Below, in pieces: positions 25,013 through 34,557 of a DNA stretch of 64,000 bases. This DNA is from Sphingomonas turrisvirgatae (GTDB lineage: Bacteria; Pseudomonadota; Alphaproteobacteria; Sphingomonadales; Sphingomonadaceae), in NCBI RefSeq assembly GCF_001721295.1, contig NZ_MDDS01000081.1, positions 1 through 64,000 on the forward strand. Direction: 5' to 3'. Each line of letters starts with the position of its first letter. Position 1 is the first letter of the stretch. A program made the translations under genes and the position numbers. The notes under the pieces are model-generated. The model worked only from the letters and a program-made list of their open reading frames with translations. It was not told where the DNA came from and did not search any database.

Positions 25013-25402
25013 ATGGCACAAGCACCACAGCGTCTTCGCCGTCGCGAGCGCAAGAACATCACGGCCGGCGTCGCCCATGTGAACGCCAGCTTCAACAACA
25101 CCATGATCACCATCACGGACGCACAGGGCAATGCGATCAGCTGGTCGTCGGCCGGCATGATGGGCTTCAAGGGCTCGCGCAAGTCGACCCCGTATGCCGC
25201 GCAGGTCGCCGCCGAGGACGCAGGCCGCAAGGCTGCCGAGCATGGCGTGCGCACGCTTGAAGTCGAGGTGAAGGGTCCCGGTTCGGGTCGTGAGAGCGCG
25301 CTTCGCGCCCTTCAGGCCGTCGGCTTCCAGATCACCTCGATCCGCGACGTGACCTCGATCCCGCACAATGGTGTGCGCCCGAGCAAGCGCCGCCGCGTCT
25401 GA
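25013..25402 (+). CDS. rpsK: 30S ribosomal protein S11
   Basis: A 129-residue S11 of the 30S platform, beside the E site. The signatures are [51 protein letters not shown] and the end [24 protein letters not shown] lies upstream of ATG 25013. It follows rpsM by 60 bases and precedes rpoA by 107. Confidence 0.98.
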   Translation: MAQAPQRLRRRERKNITAGVAHVNASFNNTMITITDAQGNAISWSSAGMMGFKGSRKSTPYAAQVAAEDAGRKAAEHGVRTLEVEVKGPGSGRESALRALQAVGFQITSIRDVTSIPHNGVRPSKRRRV

Positions 25403-25466
25403 TCTGACTTCCGCTTGGCCTCGCAGCTCGGGAAGCCGGGTCCGGAGGGCAAGCGGCTCCAATCCT

Positions 25467-25492
25467 GGCGGGACCGACCTTCGTGTCCCGCC
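25467..25492 (+). promoter_or_regulatory. Intercistronic hairpin rpsK/rpoA
   Basis: GGCGGGAC/GTCCCGCC, an 8-bp perfect stem with a 10-base loop, ends 17 bases before the rpoA GTG. No T-run follows. It may affect rpoA translation or RNA processing. Confidence 0.55.
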
Positions 25493-25509
25493 CAACTCAG
25501 GGGAAGCCT

Positions 25510-26577
25510 GTGTCTGTCAACGCAAAGAACTGGCAGGAACTTAAGAAGCCGAACGGCCTTGAGAAAAAGGGCGGTGACGGCAAGCGGAAGGCGACCTTCG
25601 TCGCGGAACCGCTGGAGCGCGGCTTCGGCCTGACGCTCGGCAACGCGCTGCGCCGCGTTTTGCTCTCGTCGCTGCAGGGTGCGGCGGTGACCTCGATCAA
25701 GATCGAAAACGTGCTTCACGAATTCTCGTCGCTCGCCGGCGTGCGTGAGGACGTGACCGATCTCGTGCTCAATGTGAAGCAGATCGCGCTGCGCATGCAG
25801 GGCGAGGGCGCCAAGCGCCTTCAGCTGAGCGCAACGGGTCCGGCCGAAGTCAAGGCCGGCGACATTGCCGTGTCGGGCGACATCGAAGTGATGAACCCCG
25901 AACTGGTGCTGTGCCATCTCGACGACGGCGCGACGCTGAACATGGAACTGACCGCGGACACCGGCAAGGGCTATGTCCCCGCCGCCGCCAACCGCCCGGC
26001 CGATGCGCCGATCGGCCTCATTCCGGTCGACGCGCTGTATTCGCCGGTGCGCCAGGTCAGCTACAAGGTCGAGAACACCCGCGTCGGGCAGGAGCTCGAC
26101 TATGACAAGCTCAGCCTCTCGATCGAGACCGACGGCACCGTGACCCCGGAAGATGCGCTGGCCTATGCCGCACGCATCCTTCAGGACCAGCTGGCGCTGT
26201 TCGTGCACTTCGACGACAGCGCGATCACCCGTTCGGCCCCGATCGGCGTTGCTGCGCCGGCTGCTGGCGGTGCGGAAGCGGGCGCGGGCGACACCGCGAC
26301 GATCAACCGCTACCTGCTCAAGAAGGTGGACGAACTCGAGCTGTCGGTCCGTTCGGCCAACTGCCTCAAGAACGACAACATCATCTATATCGGCGATCTG
26401 GTCCAGAAGACCGAAGCCGAGATGCTGCGCACGCCGAACTTCGGCCGCAAGTCCTTGAACGAGATCAAGGAAGTGCTGTCGTCGATGGGCCTGCGCCTCG
26501 GCATGGAAATCCCGGGCTGGCCGCCTGAGAATATCGAAGAGATGGCCAAGAAGCTCGAGCAGGAGATTATGGGTTAA
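25510..26577 (+). CDS. rpoA: DNA-directed RNA polymerase alpha subunit
   Basis: A 355-residue alpha subunit whose dimer nucleates core polymerase assembly. The N-terminal domain includes [34 protein letters not shown] and [11 protein letters not shown]. The C-terminal domain, which binds UP elements and activators, includes [47 protein letters not shown] chose GTG 25510, 3 bases past AGGGGA, over an in-frame GTG at 25483. rplQ follows after a 189-base gap with two hairpins. Confidence 0.98.
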   Translation: MSVNAKNWQELKKPNGLEKKGGDGKRKATFVAEPLERGFGLTLGNALRRVLLSSLQGAAVTSIKIENVLHEFSSLAGVREDVTDLVLNVKQIALRMQGEGAKRLQLSATGPAEVKAGDIAVSGDIEVMNPELVLCHLDDGATLNMELTADTGKGYVPAAANRPADAPIGLIPVDALYSPVRQVSYKVENTRVGQELDYDKLSLSIETDGTVTPEDALAYAARILQDQLALFVHFDDSAITRSAPIGVAAPAAGGAEAGAGDTATINRYLLKKVDELELSVRSANCLKNDNIIYIGDLVQKTEAEMLRTPNFGRKSLNEIKEVLSSMGLRLGMEIPGWPPENIEEMAKKLEQEIMG

Positions 26578-26583
26578 GCTGCA

Positions 26584-26669
26584 CCGGATTAGCGCAAGCT
26601 AATCCGGAGACGGCGCCAACCCGGACGGCGGGTCGCAGAACCCGTCCGACGCCGTGGCTTTGCCACGGC
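26584..26669 (+). promoter_or_regulatory. Two strong hairpins in the rpoA/rplQ gap
   Basis: A perfect 10-bp stem CCGGATTAGC/GCTAATCCGG with a GCAA tetraloop lies at 26584-26607, and a perfect 8-bp stem GCCGTGGC/GCCACGGC with a TTT loop at 26651-26669. A third, imperfect pairing (CGGACGGCGGGT with ACCCGTCCG) lies between. None is followed by a T-run. Together they suggest that rplQ mRNA is separated from or regulated apart from rpoA. Confidence 0.6.
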
Positions 26670-26766
26670 GGGCCTCCTGGAAGAAGGGTCGATGGGCAGC
26701 CACCCCAAGTGCTGCCTGCTCCGGGGTACCTGACACGGCCCCCGAACGAACTGAAAGGAAATACCT

Positions 26767-27189
26767 ATGCGCCATAAGTACGGCGGTCGTAAGCTTCAGC
26801 GCACCTCGGCCCATCGCGCCGCGCTGTTCCGCAACATGTCGGCTGCGCTCATCAAGCACGAGCAGATCCTCACCACCGTCGCCAAGGCGAAGGAACTGCG
26901 TCCCTATGTCGAAAAGCTGGTCACGCTGGCGAAGAAGGGCGGCCTTTCCAACCGTCGTCTCGCGCATGCCCGCCTGCTCGACGACGCGCAGTTGGTGAAG
27001 CTGTTCGACACGCTGGCCACCCGCTATGCGGACCGCAACGGCGGCTATACCCGCATCATCAAGGCAGGCCCGCGTGCGTCGGACGCTTCGCCCATGGCCT
27101 ATATCGAGTTCGTCGATCGCGACATGTCGGCCAAGGGGCAGGATTCGGGTCCGGTGATGACCGACGAGGATTTCGATCAGGCTGCCTAG
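26767..27189 (+). CDS. rplQ: 50S ribosomal protein L17
   Basis: A 140-residue L17, near the exit tunnel. [46 protein letters not shown] is the family start, and residues to about 115 are canonical. The last 20 or so ([20 protein letters not shown]) are an acidic extension common in the alphaproteobacterial form. AAAGGAAA precedes ATG 26767. It ends the operon at a strong terminator. Confidence 0.98.
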   Translation: MRHKYGGRKLQRTSAHRAALFRNMSAALIKHEQILTTVAKAKELRPYVEKLVTLAKKGGLSNRRLAHARLLDDAQLVKLFDTLATRYADRNGGYTRIIKAGPRASDASPMAYIEFVDRDMSAKGQDSGPVMTDEDFDQAA

Positions 27190-27211
27190 GCGCGATCGAT
27201 CCAGTGCAAGG

Positions 27212-27246
27212 GGGCGGTGGCAGCGATGCCGCCGCCCTTTTTGTTT
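27212..27246 (+). terminator. Rho-independent terminator after rplQ
   Basis: An 11-bp stem GGGCGGTGGCA/TGCCGCCGCCC (one G-U pair) around GCGA is followed by TTTTTGTTT. Confidence 0.9.
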
Positions 27247-27341
27247 CGACCCTGCAAGAATTGCTGATCCTTGGCGCCGCCCGCCAATTCCCATCTTGCT
27301 GTCGCCAGGATGAACGGCGGATTCGCGTCGATTTCCAAGTC

Positions 27342-27356
27342 TGGCACGAGCCGTGC
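27342..27356 (+). promoter_or_regulatory. Sigma-54-like promoter upstream of a 36-residue membrane peptide
   Basis: TGGCACGAGCCGTGC matches the -24/-12 consensus TGGCACG-N4-TTGC at all but one position (G for the first T of TTGC), with GG and GC exactly 12 apart. Transcription would start near 27368, 13 or so bases before ATG 27381. This is a strong match by eye; use of RpoN is inferred. Confidence 0.55.
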
Positions 27357-27380
27357 AGCATTGCGCGGCAGGAGGACGTG

Positions 27381-27491
27381 ATGAAGCGCACCAACAATCT
27401 AGCCAGCGCGATCGCGGTCGGCTTCGCGACGCTGCCGCTCATGATCATGAGCTGGGTCAGCTATGCGACCGCGGCGACGGTGCTCGGCTGA
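27381..27491 (+). CDS. 36-residue hydrophobic membrane peptide
   Basis: The frame starts MKRTNNLASAIAVGFATLPL and continues as one hydrophobic helix to VSYATAATVLG. GGAGGA lies 4 bases upstream of ATG 27381, a near-perfect ribosome binding site. It is preceded by a sigma-54-like promoter and a terminator that isolates it from rplQ. Family and function are unknown; it would be a single-pass inner-membrane peptide. It may share a transcript with the prolyl oligopeptidase gene, which starts 77 bases later. Confidence 0.6.
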   Translation: MKRTNNLASAIAVGFATLPLMIMSWVSYATAATVLG

Positions 27492-27568
27492 GCCAGCCCG
27501 CGCCGCTCGGTCCTTGACCGCCGCCGACACGGCAATAGGGTGCAGCGATCCCGTTTCAGGAGAAACCA

Positions 27569-29719
27569 ATGCGTCGCGCGCCGCTCCTTGCTCTGCCTCT
27601 GCTCTTTGCTGCCCCTCACGCCTTCGCCAATCCGGAGTCGCCGACGACCATGACTGCCCCGATCACCTATCCCGAAACCCGGCGTGTCGAGGTCGTCGAG
27701 GAACAGTTCGGCCAGAAGGTCGCCGATCCCTATCGCTGGCTCGAGAACGATGTGCGCAGCGACAAGGAAGTCGCCGCCTGGGTCGAGGCGCAGAACAAGG
27801 TGACCAACGCCTATCTGGCGACGCTGCCCGGACGGCAGGTGTTCAAGAACCGCATCAAGCAGCTGTTCGATTATGAACGCTATGGCGTGCCGCAGCACAA
27901 GGGCACACGCTATTTCTACAGCCATAACAGCGGGCTTCAGAACCAGGCGGTGCTGTGGGTGCGCGACAGCCTGAACGGGCCGGGCCGCGTGCTGATCGAC
28001 CCGAATGGCTGGGCCAAGGACGGTGCGACCGCGCTCAGCGAGTGGGTGCCCTCGCATGACGGCAATCGCCTCGTCTATGGCATCCAGGATGGCGGCACCG
28101 ACTGGCGCACGATCAAGGTGCTCGATGTCGCCACCGGCAAGACGCTGGACGATGAAGTCAAATGGGTGAAGTTCAGCAACCTCTCCTGGGCCAGGGACGG
28201 CAGCGGCTTCTACTACAGCCGCTTCCCCGAACCGGCGCAGGGCCAGGCGTTCCAGGCGCTGAATGAGAACCAGGCGATCTACTTTCACTGCATCGGCACG
28301 CCGCAGAGCGCCGACACGCTGATCTATGCGACGCCCGCCACGCCAAAGCGCGGCCATTTCGCGCAAGTCACCGACGACGGCAACTGGCTGGTCATCACCA
28401 CCAGCGAAGGCACCGACGACCGCTACGAGATCACGCTGCTCGACCTCAAGACGCCGGGCGCAAAGCCGCGCACGCTGATCAAGGGGCTGGAAAACAACTG
28501 GAGCCTCGCCGGCAATGTCGGCAGCAAATTCTACTGGACGACCAACAAGGGCGCGCCGCGCATGAAGCTGGTCGCGATGGACGTCGCTGCGGCCGATCCG
28601 GTGGCGACCGACGTGGTGGCCGAGGACAAGGCGACGCTGCAGAGCGCGGGCATCGTCGGCGGCCAGCTGCTGCTCGGCTATATGGTTGACGCCAGGGACG
28701 AGCTGCGCCGCTTTTCACTCGACGGCAAGCCGATCGGCCCGGTCGCGCTTCCCGGCATCGGCAGCGTCGCGGGGTTCACCGGCGACCCCGACCGGACCGA
28801 GGCATTCTACGCCTATACCAGCTTCAACGCGCCGACGACGGTCTATCGCTATGACATGAAGACGGGGCAGGCGACCGCATGGGCAACGCCGAAGGTCGCG
28901 TTCGATCCTGCGCGGTACAGCGTCGAACAGCGCTTCTTCAGCTCGAAGGACGGGACGAAGGTTCCGATGTTCATCGTCAAGCGCAAGGACGTGACCGGCC
29001 CGGCGCCCACGCTGATGTGGGGCTATGGCGGGTTCAACGTGCCCTATGGCCCGGCCTTTTCCGCCGCGCGGCTTGCCTGGATGGAGCAGGGCGGGGTGTT
29101 CGTGCTCGCCAACATTCGCGGCGGCGGCGAATATGGGAAGGCGTGGCACGACGGCGGTCGCCTCGCGAACAAGCAGAATGTGTTCGACGACTTTATCGGC
29201 GCCGGCGAATATCTGATCGCTCAGGGGATTACGAAGAAGGACGGGCTTGCGATCCAGGGCGGCTCGAACGGCGGGCTGCTGGTCGGCGCGGTCGTCAATC
29301 AGCGCCCCGACCTGTTCGCTGCTGCCCTGCCGGCGGTGGGCGTCATGGACATGCTGCGCTTCGATCGCTGGACCGCAGGCCGTTACTGGGTCGACGATTA
29401 TGGCTATCCCTCGAAGGAAGCCGACTGGAAGATCCTGCGCGCCTACTCGCCCTATCACAACATTGCGTCCGGCAAGACCTATCCGGCGATCTTGGCGACG
29501 ACAGCCGACACCGACGATCGCGTGGTGCCGGGTCATACCTTCAAATACACCGCGGCGCTGCAGGCGACGGACATCGGGCCTCGGCCGCACCTCGTCCGGA
29601 TCGAGACTCGCGCAGGCCACGGCTCGGGCAAGCCGACCGACAAGGTGATCGAGGAGACGTCCGATCTCTATGCCTTCGCGGCCAAGTGGACCGGGCTGGA
29701 GGTCAAGCCAGTCCAATAG
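27569..29719 (+). CDS. Prolyl oligopeptidase family serine peptidase, exported (S9A)
   Basis: A 716-residue prolyl oligopeptidase with a signal peptide (MRRAPLLALPLLFAAPHAFA-N). The propeller domain begins YPETRRVEVVEEQFGQKVADPYRWLEN, the usual POP start. The alpha/beta hydrolase part has S566 (QGGSNGGLL), the aspartate in ADTDDRVVPGHT (647-651) and the histidine in RAGHGSGKPT. It would cut proline-containing short peptides in the periplasm. GGAGAAACC precedes ATG 27569. The next gene runs toward it, 15 bases away. Confidence 0.94.
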   Translation: MRRAPLLALPLLFAAPHAFANPESPTTMTAPITYPETRRVEVVEEQFGQKVADPYRWLENDVRSDKEVAAWVEAQNKVTNAYLATLPGRQVFKNRIKQLFDYERYGVPQHKGTRYFYSHNSGLQNQAVLWVRDSLNGPGRVLIDPNGWAKDGATALSEWVPSHDGNRLVYGIQDGGTDWRTIKVLDVATGKTLDDEVKWVKFSNLSWARDGSGFYYSRFPEPAQGQAFQALNENQAIYFHCIGTPQSADTLIYATPATPKRGHFAQVTDDGNWLVITTSEGTDDRYEITLLDLKTPGAKPRTLIKGLENNWSLAGNVGSKFYWTTNKGAPRMKLVAMDVAAADPVATDVVAEDKATLQSAGIVGGQLLLGYMVDARDELRRFSLDGKPIGPVALPGIGSVAGFTGDPDRTEAFYAYTSFNAPTTVYRYDMKTGQATAWATPKVAFDPARYSVEQRFFSSKDGTKVPMFIVKRKDVTGPAPTLMWGYGGFNVPYGPAFSAARLAWMEQGGVFVLANIRGGGEYGKAWHDGGRLANKQNVFDDFIGAGEYLIAQGITKKDGLAIQGGSNGGLLVGAVVNQRPDLFAAALPAVGVMDMLRFDRWTAGRYWVDDYGYPSKEADWKILRAYSPYHNIASGKTYPAILATTADTDDRVVPGHTFKYTAALQATDIGPRPHLVRIETRAGHGSGKPTDKVIEETSDLYAFAAKWTGLEVKPVQ

Positions 29720-29734
29720 GGGCAGGGGGCGGCG

Positions 29735-31045
29735 TCAGCCCGGCTGAGCGCCGCCCCGCCCGAACAAGCGCGCCGCCCTCTCGGCGGCAAGGAACGCCAG
29801 AAACGGATAGATGGCGAAGCTGTAGCGCGGCATCGGCTGAAAGATTGCGTACAGCGCAACGGTGACGCCGATATAGATTGCCGGCAACCAGTAGCGGCGC
29901 CGGCCCGCGGCAAGTGCCAGGACGAGTGCCGCGATCCCCAGCAGCTGGACGAGCGAGATCATTCCGGCGCGAAGGCTGCGCGCGCCTTCCCACCCGGTGA
30001 AGTACATCTGCCACGCGCGCGGCGCGATCATCTCCCCCGCATGGCCCAGCCACAGTCGGGCAAAGCCGCCGGGATTGGCGGCGATCCACGCCTTGGCGGT
30101 CGAGGCAAGCTGCCGCGAGTAGGCGACTTCACCGTGCGCCTGCACCTGCGTTCGGGCCGCCGCGCTGGCGGCTGGATGCACTTGGCTCAGCCGCTCGTGA
30201 AACACCGATGCCGGGTCACGATCGGTCAGGGCGGCAGAATGGTTCGCGATGGCCAGCTCCAGGCCAAAGTTGCTGCGGGTCAGGACCGGTTCGCCCAGCA
30301 TGGCTGCATTGCGCAACGCCCAGGGCGCGAACGCGAGCACGAGTGCGCCAAGCGTCCCGCCCGCCAGCAAGGCGCTTTGCCGCAGGGACAGCCGCCGCAG
30401 GGCGACGATTGCCCAGCAAGCGCCGATCGCGACGCCGGCGGGCGGCGAGACGAAGCAGGTGAGGGCAAACAGCGCCGCAATCGCGATCCACTCGCCGCGC
30501 TTCAACCCGCGACGCTCGGCAACTTCGATCATGACCAGCAGGTTCGCCGCGACCAGGCACAGGGCGCTGGCGCCTTCCCAATAACGGAAGTCGACCGTCT
30601 CCTGCGGCATGAACGGCGCGCCGAGCAGCAGCAGCACGCTGCCCCAGCGAAGCGCCCGCGGATCGGCGCCGAGCCGCGCGAATACCGCGCGCACCAGCAG
30701 ATAGCCGCACAGGACCTGCGCCAGCGACCAGGCCAGCAGGATCAGGTGAGCGGCACTTCCGGCCGGATCGAACAGGCGAAGCACGCCGCCCGCAATTGCC
30801 GGGTTGAGCGGCATGAGATGTGCCGTTGCGCCCTGGCCGGCATGATAGGCATCGCCGGCCAAGCCGTTCTGCGCGATCGACAGCGCCACCCGCGTCGCCT
30901 CCGACGCCTCCAGAAATCCGTCCAGGCCGCCATGCACCGCATACAGCCACGCGAGCCGGATGAGCAGAAAGCCCGCGACGAGCCAGACCAGGAAGCGCCG
31001 CTCGGCGTGCTCCGGTTCGTTCATCAGCCTCGTCAGGTGAGGCAT
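29735..31045 (-). CDS. Polytopic membrane protein, GT-C glycosyltransferase-like
   Basis: A 436-residue protein with about ten hydrophobic segments spread over its whole length. The arrangement (first helix LVWLVAGFLLIRLAWLYAV, a long loop with EASEATRVALSI, then regularly spaced helices and a short C-terminal tail) resembles ArnT/PMT-type GT-C transferases that use lipid-linked sugars, but the acidic pair expected in the first loop is not clear. ATG 31024 (MNEPEHAERRF) is an alternative start. It is convergent with the oligopeptidase gene and divergent from recA. Function is tentative. Confidence 0.6.
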   Translation of the reverse strand: MPHLTRLMNEPEHAERRFLVWLVAGFLLIRLAWLYAVHGGLDGFLEASEATRVALSIAQNGLAGDAYHAGQGATAHLMPLNPAIAGGVLRLFDPAGSAAHLILLAWSLAQVLCGYLLVRAVFARLGADPRALRWGSVLLLLGAPFMPQETVDFRYWEGASALCLVAANLLVMIEVAERRGLKRGEWIAIAALFALTCFVSPPAGVAIGACWAIVALRRLSLRQSALLAGGTLGALVLAFAPWALRNAAMLGEPVLTRSNFGLELAIANHSAALTDRDPASVFHERLSQVHPAASAAARTQVQAHGEVAYSRQLASTAKAWIAANPGGFARLWLGHAGEMIAPRAWQMYFTGWEGARSLRAGMISLVQLLGIAALVLALAAGRRRYWLPAIYIGVTVALYAIFQPMPRYSFAIYPFLAFLAAERAARLFGRGGAQPG

Positions 31046-31173
31046 CGGTCAGCGGCGTCCGCAGTCATGGCAGCCAAAGGCATAGGTGATCCGTCAGCTT
31101 GCGCAACGATGGAGGTGGATTGCGTCAGCGGCCGATGCACCACGCAGCGAGCGGACCGGAACAAAAAAAGATC

Positions 31174-31188
31174 GTTCTACTCTTGTTC
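31174..31188 (+). promoter_or_regulatory. LexA (SOS) box of recA
   Basis: GTTCTACTCTTGTTC is an exact alphaproteobacterial SOS box, GTTC-N7-GTTC. It is flanked by GAAC copies (31159 and 31194) and lies just upstream of an AT-rich stretch with TATACG at 31204. It would place recA under LexA control. Confidence 0.9.
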
Positions 31189-31279
31189 CAACAGAACAAA
31201 TGCTATACGAAAATCCAACAGCGGCCCGGACATGGGCGTTGAACGACGGCAGCAAAGCCTTTAGCGACGGAGACTTCTC

Positions 31280-32353
<1,074 letters not shown>

Positions 32354-32418
32354 AGTCGCTTTTGGGCCGCGCCGCGTCCGATCGGGCCGGCGGCGGTCAC
32401 GGGACCTGTTCCCATCGG

Positions 32419-32453
32419 AAGACCCGGCGTGCCTGCGCCGGGTCTTTCATTTT
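32419..32453 (+). terminator. Rho-independent terminator after recA
   Basis: AAGACCCGGCG/CGCCGGGTCTT, an 11-bp perfect stem with a 6-base loop, is followed by TTTCATTTT. Confidence 0.9.
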
Positions 32454-32512
32454 GGTGCGTTCCCCGGCACCTTCATGGACGATGTTCGCCACGTTTGAAC
32501 CGGGGGCCACGC

Positions 32513-33154
32513 ATGATCACCGTCCACCATCTCGAAAATTCGCGATCCCAGCGCGTGCTCTGGCTGCTCGAGGAACTGGGCCTTGCTTACCGCATCCGGC
32601 GCTATGAGCGGAACAAGTCGACAATGCTCGCGCCGCCCGAATTGCGCGCCGTCCACCCGCTGGGCAAGTCGCCGGTGATCGAGGATGACGAAGCCGCCGG
32701 CGGGCAGGGCCGCACCGTGGCGGAAACCGGCGCGATCATCGAGTATCTGGTGGAGAAGGCGGATGGTAGGCTCGGCGCGCCGGCGCATCGCGACGCCGTC
32801 CTGCGCTACCGCCACTTCCTGCACTATGCGGAGGGCTCACTGATGCCGCCGTTGCTGGTAAAGCTCGTGCTCGCCCGCGTGCCGCTGCTCGGGCGTACGG
32901 CGCAGAAGAAGATCCAGCCGATGATCGACGTGCATCTCGACTATGTCGAGGGGCACCTCGCAGCCCATCCGTGGTTCGCCGGCGACGCGTTCACCGCCGC
33001 CGACGTGATGATGAGCTTTCCGCTGGAAGCCGCGCGAAGCCGTGCCGGCTTGGATCGCTCGCGGCCCGCGACGATCGCATGGCTCGACAAGATCCACGCG
33101 CGGCCCGCGTATCGGGCCGCATTGCAAGCCGGCGGCCCGTACGCTTACGCCTAG
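32513..33154 (+). CDS. Glutathione S-transferase family protein
   Basis: A 213-residue GST. The thioredoxin-like N-terminal half starts MITVHHLENSRSQRVLWLLEELGLAYRI, with the serine region that binds glutathione and the conserved cis-proline/ES site seen as KSPVIEDDE and ETGAIIEYL. The helical C-terminal half follows from about residue 95, with a typical FTAADVMMSFPLE segment. The substrate is unknown; the start pattern is like bacterial beta/theta-type GSTs. I chose ATG 32513. The gene overlaps the stop of the opposing symporter by CTAG. Confidence 0.92.
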   Translation: MITVHHLENSRSQRVLWLLEELGLAYRIRRYERNKSTMLAPPELRAVHPLGKSPVIEDDEAAGGQGRTVAETGAIIEYLVEKADGRLGAPAHRDAVLRYRHFLHYAEGSLMPPLLVKLVLARVPLLGRTAQKKIQPMIDVHLDYVEGHLAAHPWFAGDAFTAADVMMSFPLEAARSRAGLDRSRPATIAWLDKIHARPAYRAALQAGGPYAYA

Positions 33155-34488
33155 ACGTTCCTGAAACTCTGTTCGTCCACCGCCGGGCCAGTGCCGCTGG
33201 GCGCGCGCGGTGGCTCGATCTCGGCCGGTTCGACCGGGTCGAGCCGTCCGCCTTCCCATTTCGCCACGACGGCGCTCGCCACCGCATTGCCGACGACGTT
33301 GGTCGCGGACCGCCCCATGTCTAGGAAGTGGTCAATGCCCAGGATCAACAGCAGCCCGGCCTCCGGAATGTCGAAGAAGCCGAGCGTCGCGGCGATCACG
33401 ACCAGGCTGGCGCGCGGCACGCCGGCGATCCCCTTGCTGGTGATCATCAGCACCAGCAGCATCGTGATTTCCTGCCCCAGCGTCAGATCGATGCCATAGG
33501 CCTGCGCAATGAAGATCGTCGCGAAGGTCATGTAGATCATCGAGCCGTCCAGGTTGAAGCTGTACCCCAGCGGCAGCACGAAGCTGGCAATTCGCGGCGG
33601 CACGCCGAACCGGTCGAGCGCCTCGAGCGTCCGCGGGTACGCCGCTTCCGACGACGCGGTGGAGAAGGCGAGCAACAGCGGATCGCGGATATAGCGCACC
33701 AGCAAGCTGGTACGCTTGCCGACGATCAGGAAGCACACGCCGATCAGCAGCGCCCACAGCAGCAGCATCGCAAGGTAGAAGGTGCCCATGAAATAGGCGA
33801 GATTGCCGATGATCGCAGGGCCGCGCTCCGCCAGCGTGCCAGCGACCGCCGCAAACACCGCGAACGGGGCAAAGCGCATGACGTAGTTGGTCACCTGGAG
33901 CATCACATGCACCAGCGCCTCGACCGCGCTGACCAGCGGCTTGGCCTTTTCGCCAACCGCAGTGATCGCGACGCCGATGAACAGCGAGAAGATGACGATC
34001 TGCAGGATTTCGTTCTTTGCCATCGCCTCGATGCCGGAGGCGGGGAAGACGTGCGTGAAGAAGTCCTTGAGGTTGAACGCCGCCTTCTCGACGCCGCTCG
34101 CCGCATCGGCCGGCGGCAGGGCGAAGTTGAGCCCGACGCCCGGCTGGAACAGGTTGACCAGGATGAGCCCGAGCGTGAGCGAGACCAGGCTGGCGCAGAT
34201 GAACCACCCCACAGCGCGCCCGCCGACCCGGCCCAAGGCGGCCGTGTCGCCCATATGCGCGACGCCGGCGACCAGCGTGGCGAACACCAGCGGCGCGATG
34301 ATCATCTTGATCAACCGCAGGAAGATGGTCGTGACGATCGAGAAATAGCCGGCGATGGTAGCGAGTTGCGCTTCAGCCGCGGCAGCGTCGGCACCATAAT
34401 TGTTGCGAACGCCATAGTGGAGCGCGAGGCCGAGGGTCGCGCCGGCGACCAGCGCGATCAGGATGAAGGTCGTCAGTCTCTTGGCCAT
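33151..34488 (-). CDS. Dicarboxylate/amino acid:cation symporter (DAACS family)
   Basis: A 445-residue secondary transporter of the GltP/DctA family. About eight membrane helices and two re-entrant loops are implied. The first half has TIFLRLIKMIIAPLVFATLVAGVAHMGD. The serine-rich re-entrant loop appears as AFSTASSEAAYPRTLEAL (the usual SSSxxTLP is modified to SSEAAYP), followed by GVPPRIASFVLPLGYSFNLDGS and the final SATNVVGNAVASAVVAKWEG. It would import a C4-dicarboxylate or acidic amino acid with Na+ or H+. The altered loop makes the substrate less predictable. It is divergent from the M24 peptidase gene. Confidence 0.93.
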   Translation of the reverse strand: MAKRLTTFILIALVAGATLGLALHYGVRNNYGADAAAAEAQLATIAGYFSIVTTIFLRLIKMIIAPLVFATLVAGVAHMGDTAALGRVGGRAVGWFICASLVSLTLGLILVNLFQPGVGLNFALPPADAASGVEKAAFNLKDFFTHVFPASGIEAMAKNEILQIVIFSLFIGVAITAVGEKAKPLVSAVEALVHVMLQVTNYVMRFAPFAVFAAVAGTLAERGPAIIGNLAYFMGTFYLAMLLLWALLIGVCFLIVGKRTSLLVRYIRDPLLLAFSTASSEAAYPRTLEALDRFGVPPRIASFVLPLGYSFNLDGSMIYMTFATIFIAQAYGIDLTLGQEITMLLVLMITSKGIAGVPRASLVVIAATLGFFDIPEAGLLLILGIDHFLDMGRSATNVVGNAVASAVVAKWEGGRLDPVEPAEIEPPRAPSGTGPAVDEQSFRNV

Positions 34489-34557
34489 TAAGCCCCCCTT
34501 TGCCCGCCTAGTCAGGGGATTGCAGGGCGCGGGTCAAGGGCCGTATCGCTTGTCAGC

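Noticed and set aside
31159..31200. General stress (EcfG-type GGAAC-N16/17-GTT) promoter ahead of recA
   Set aside because: GGAAC occurs, but the following GTT is at the wrong spacing; the GTTC-N7-GTTC LexA box explains the repeats better.
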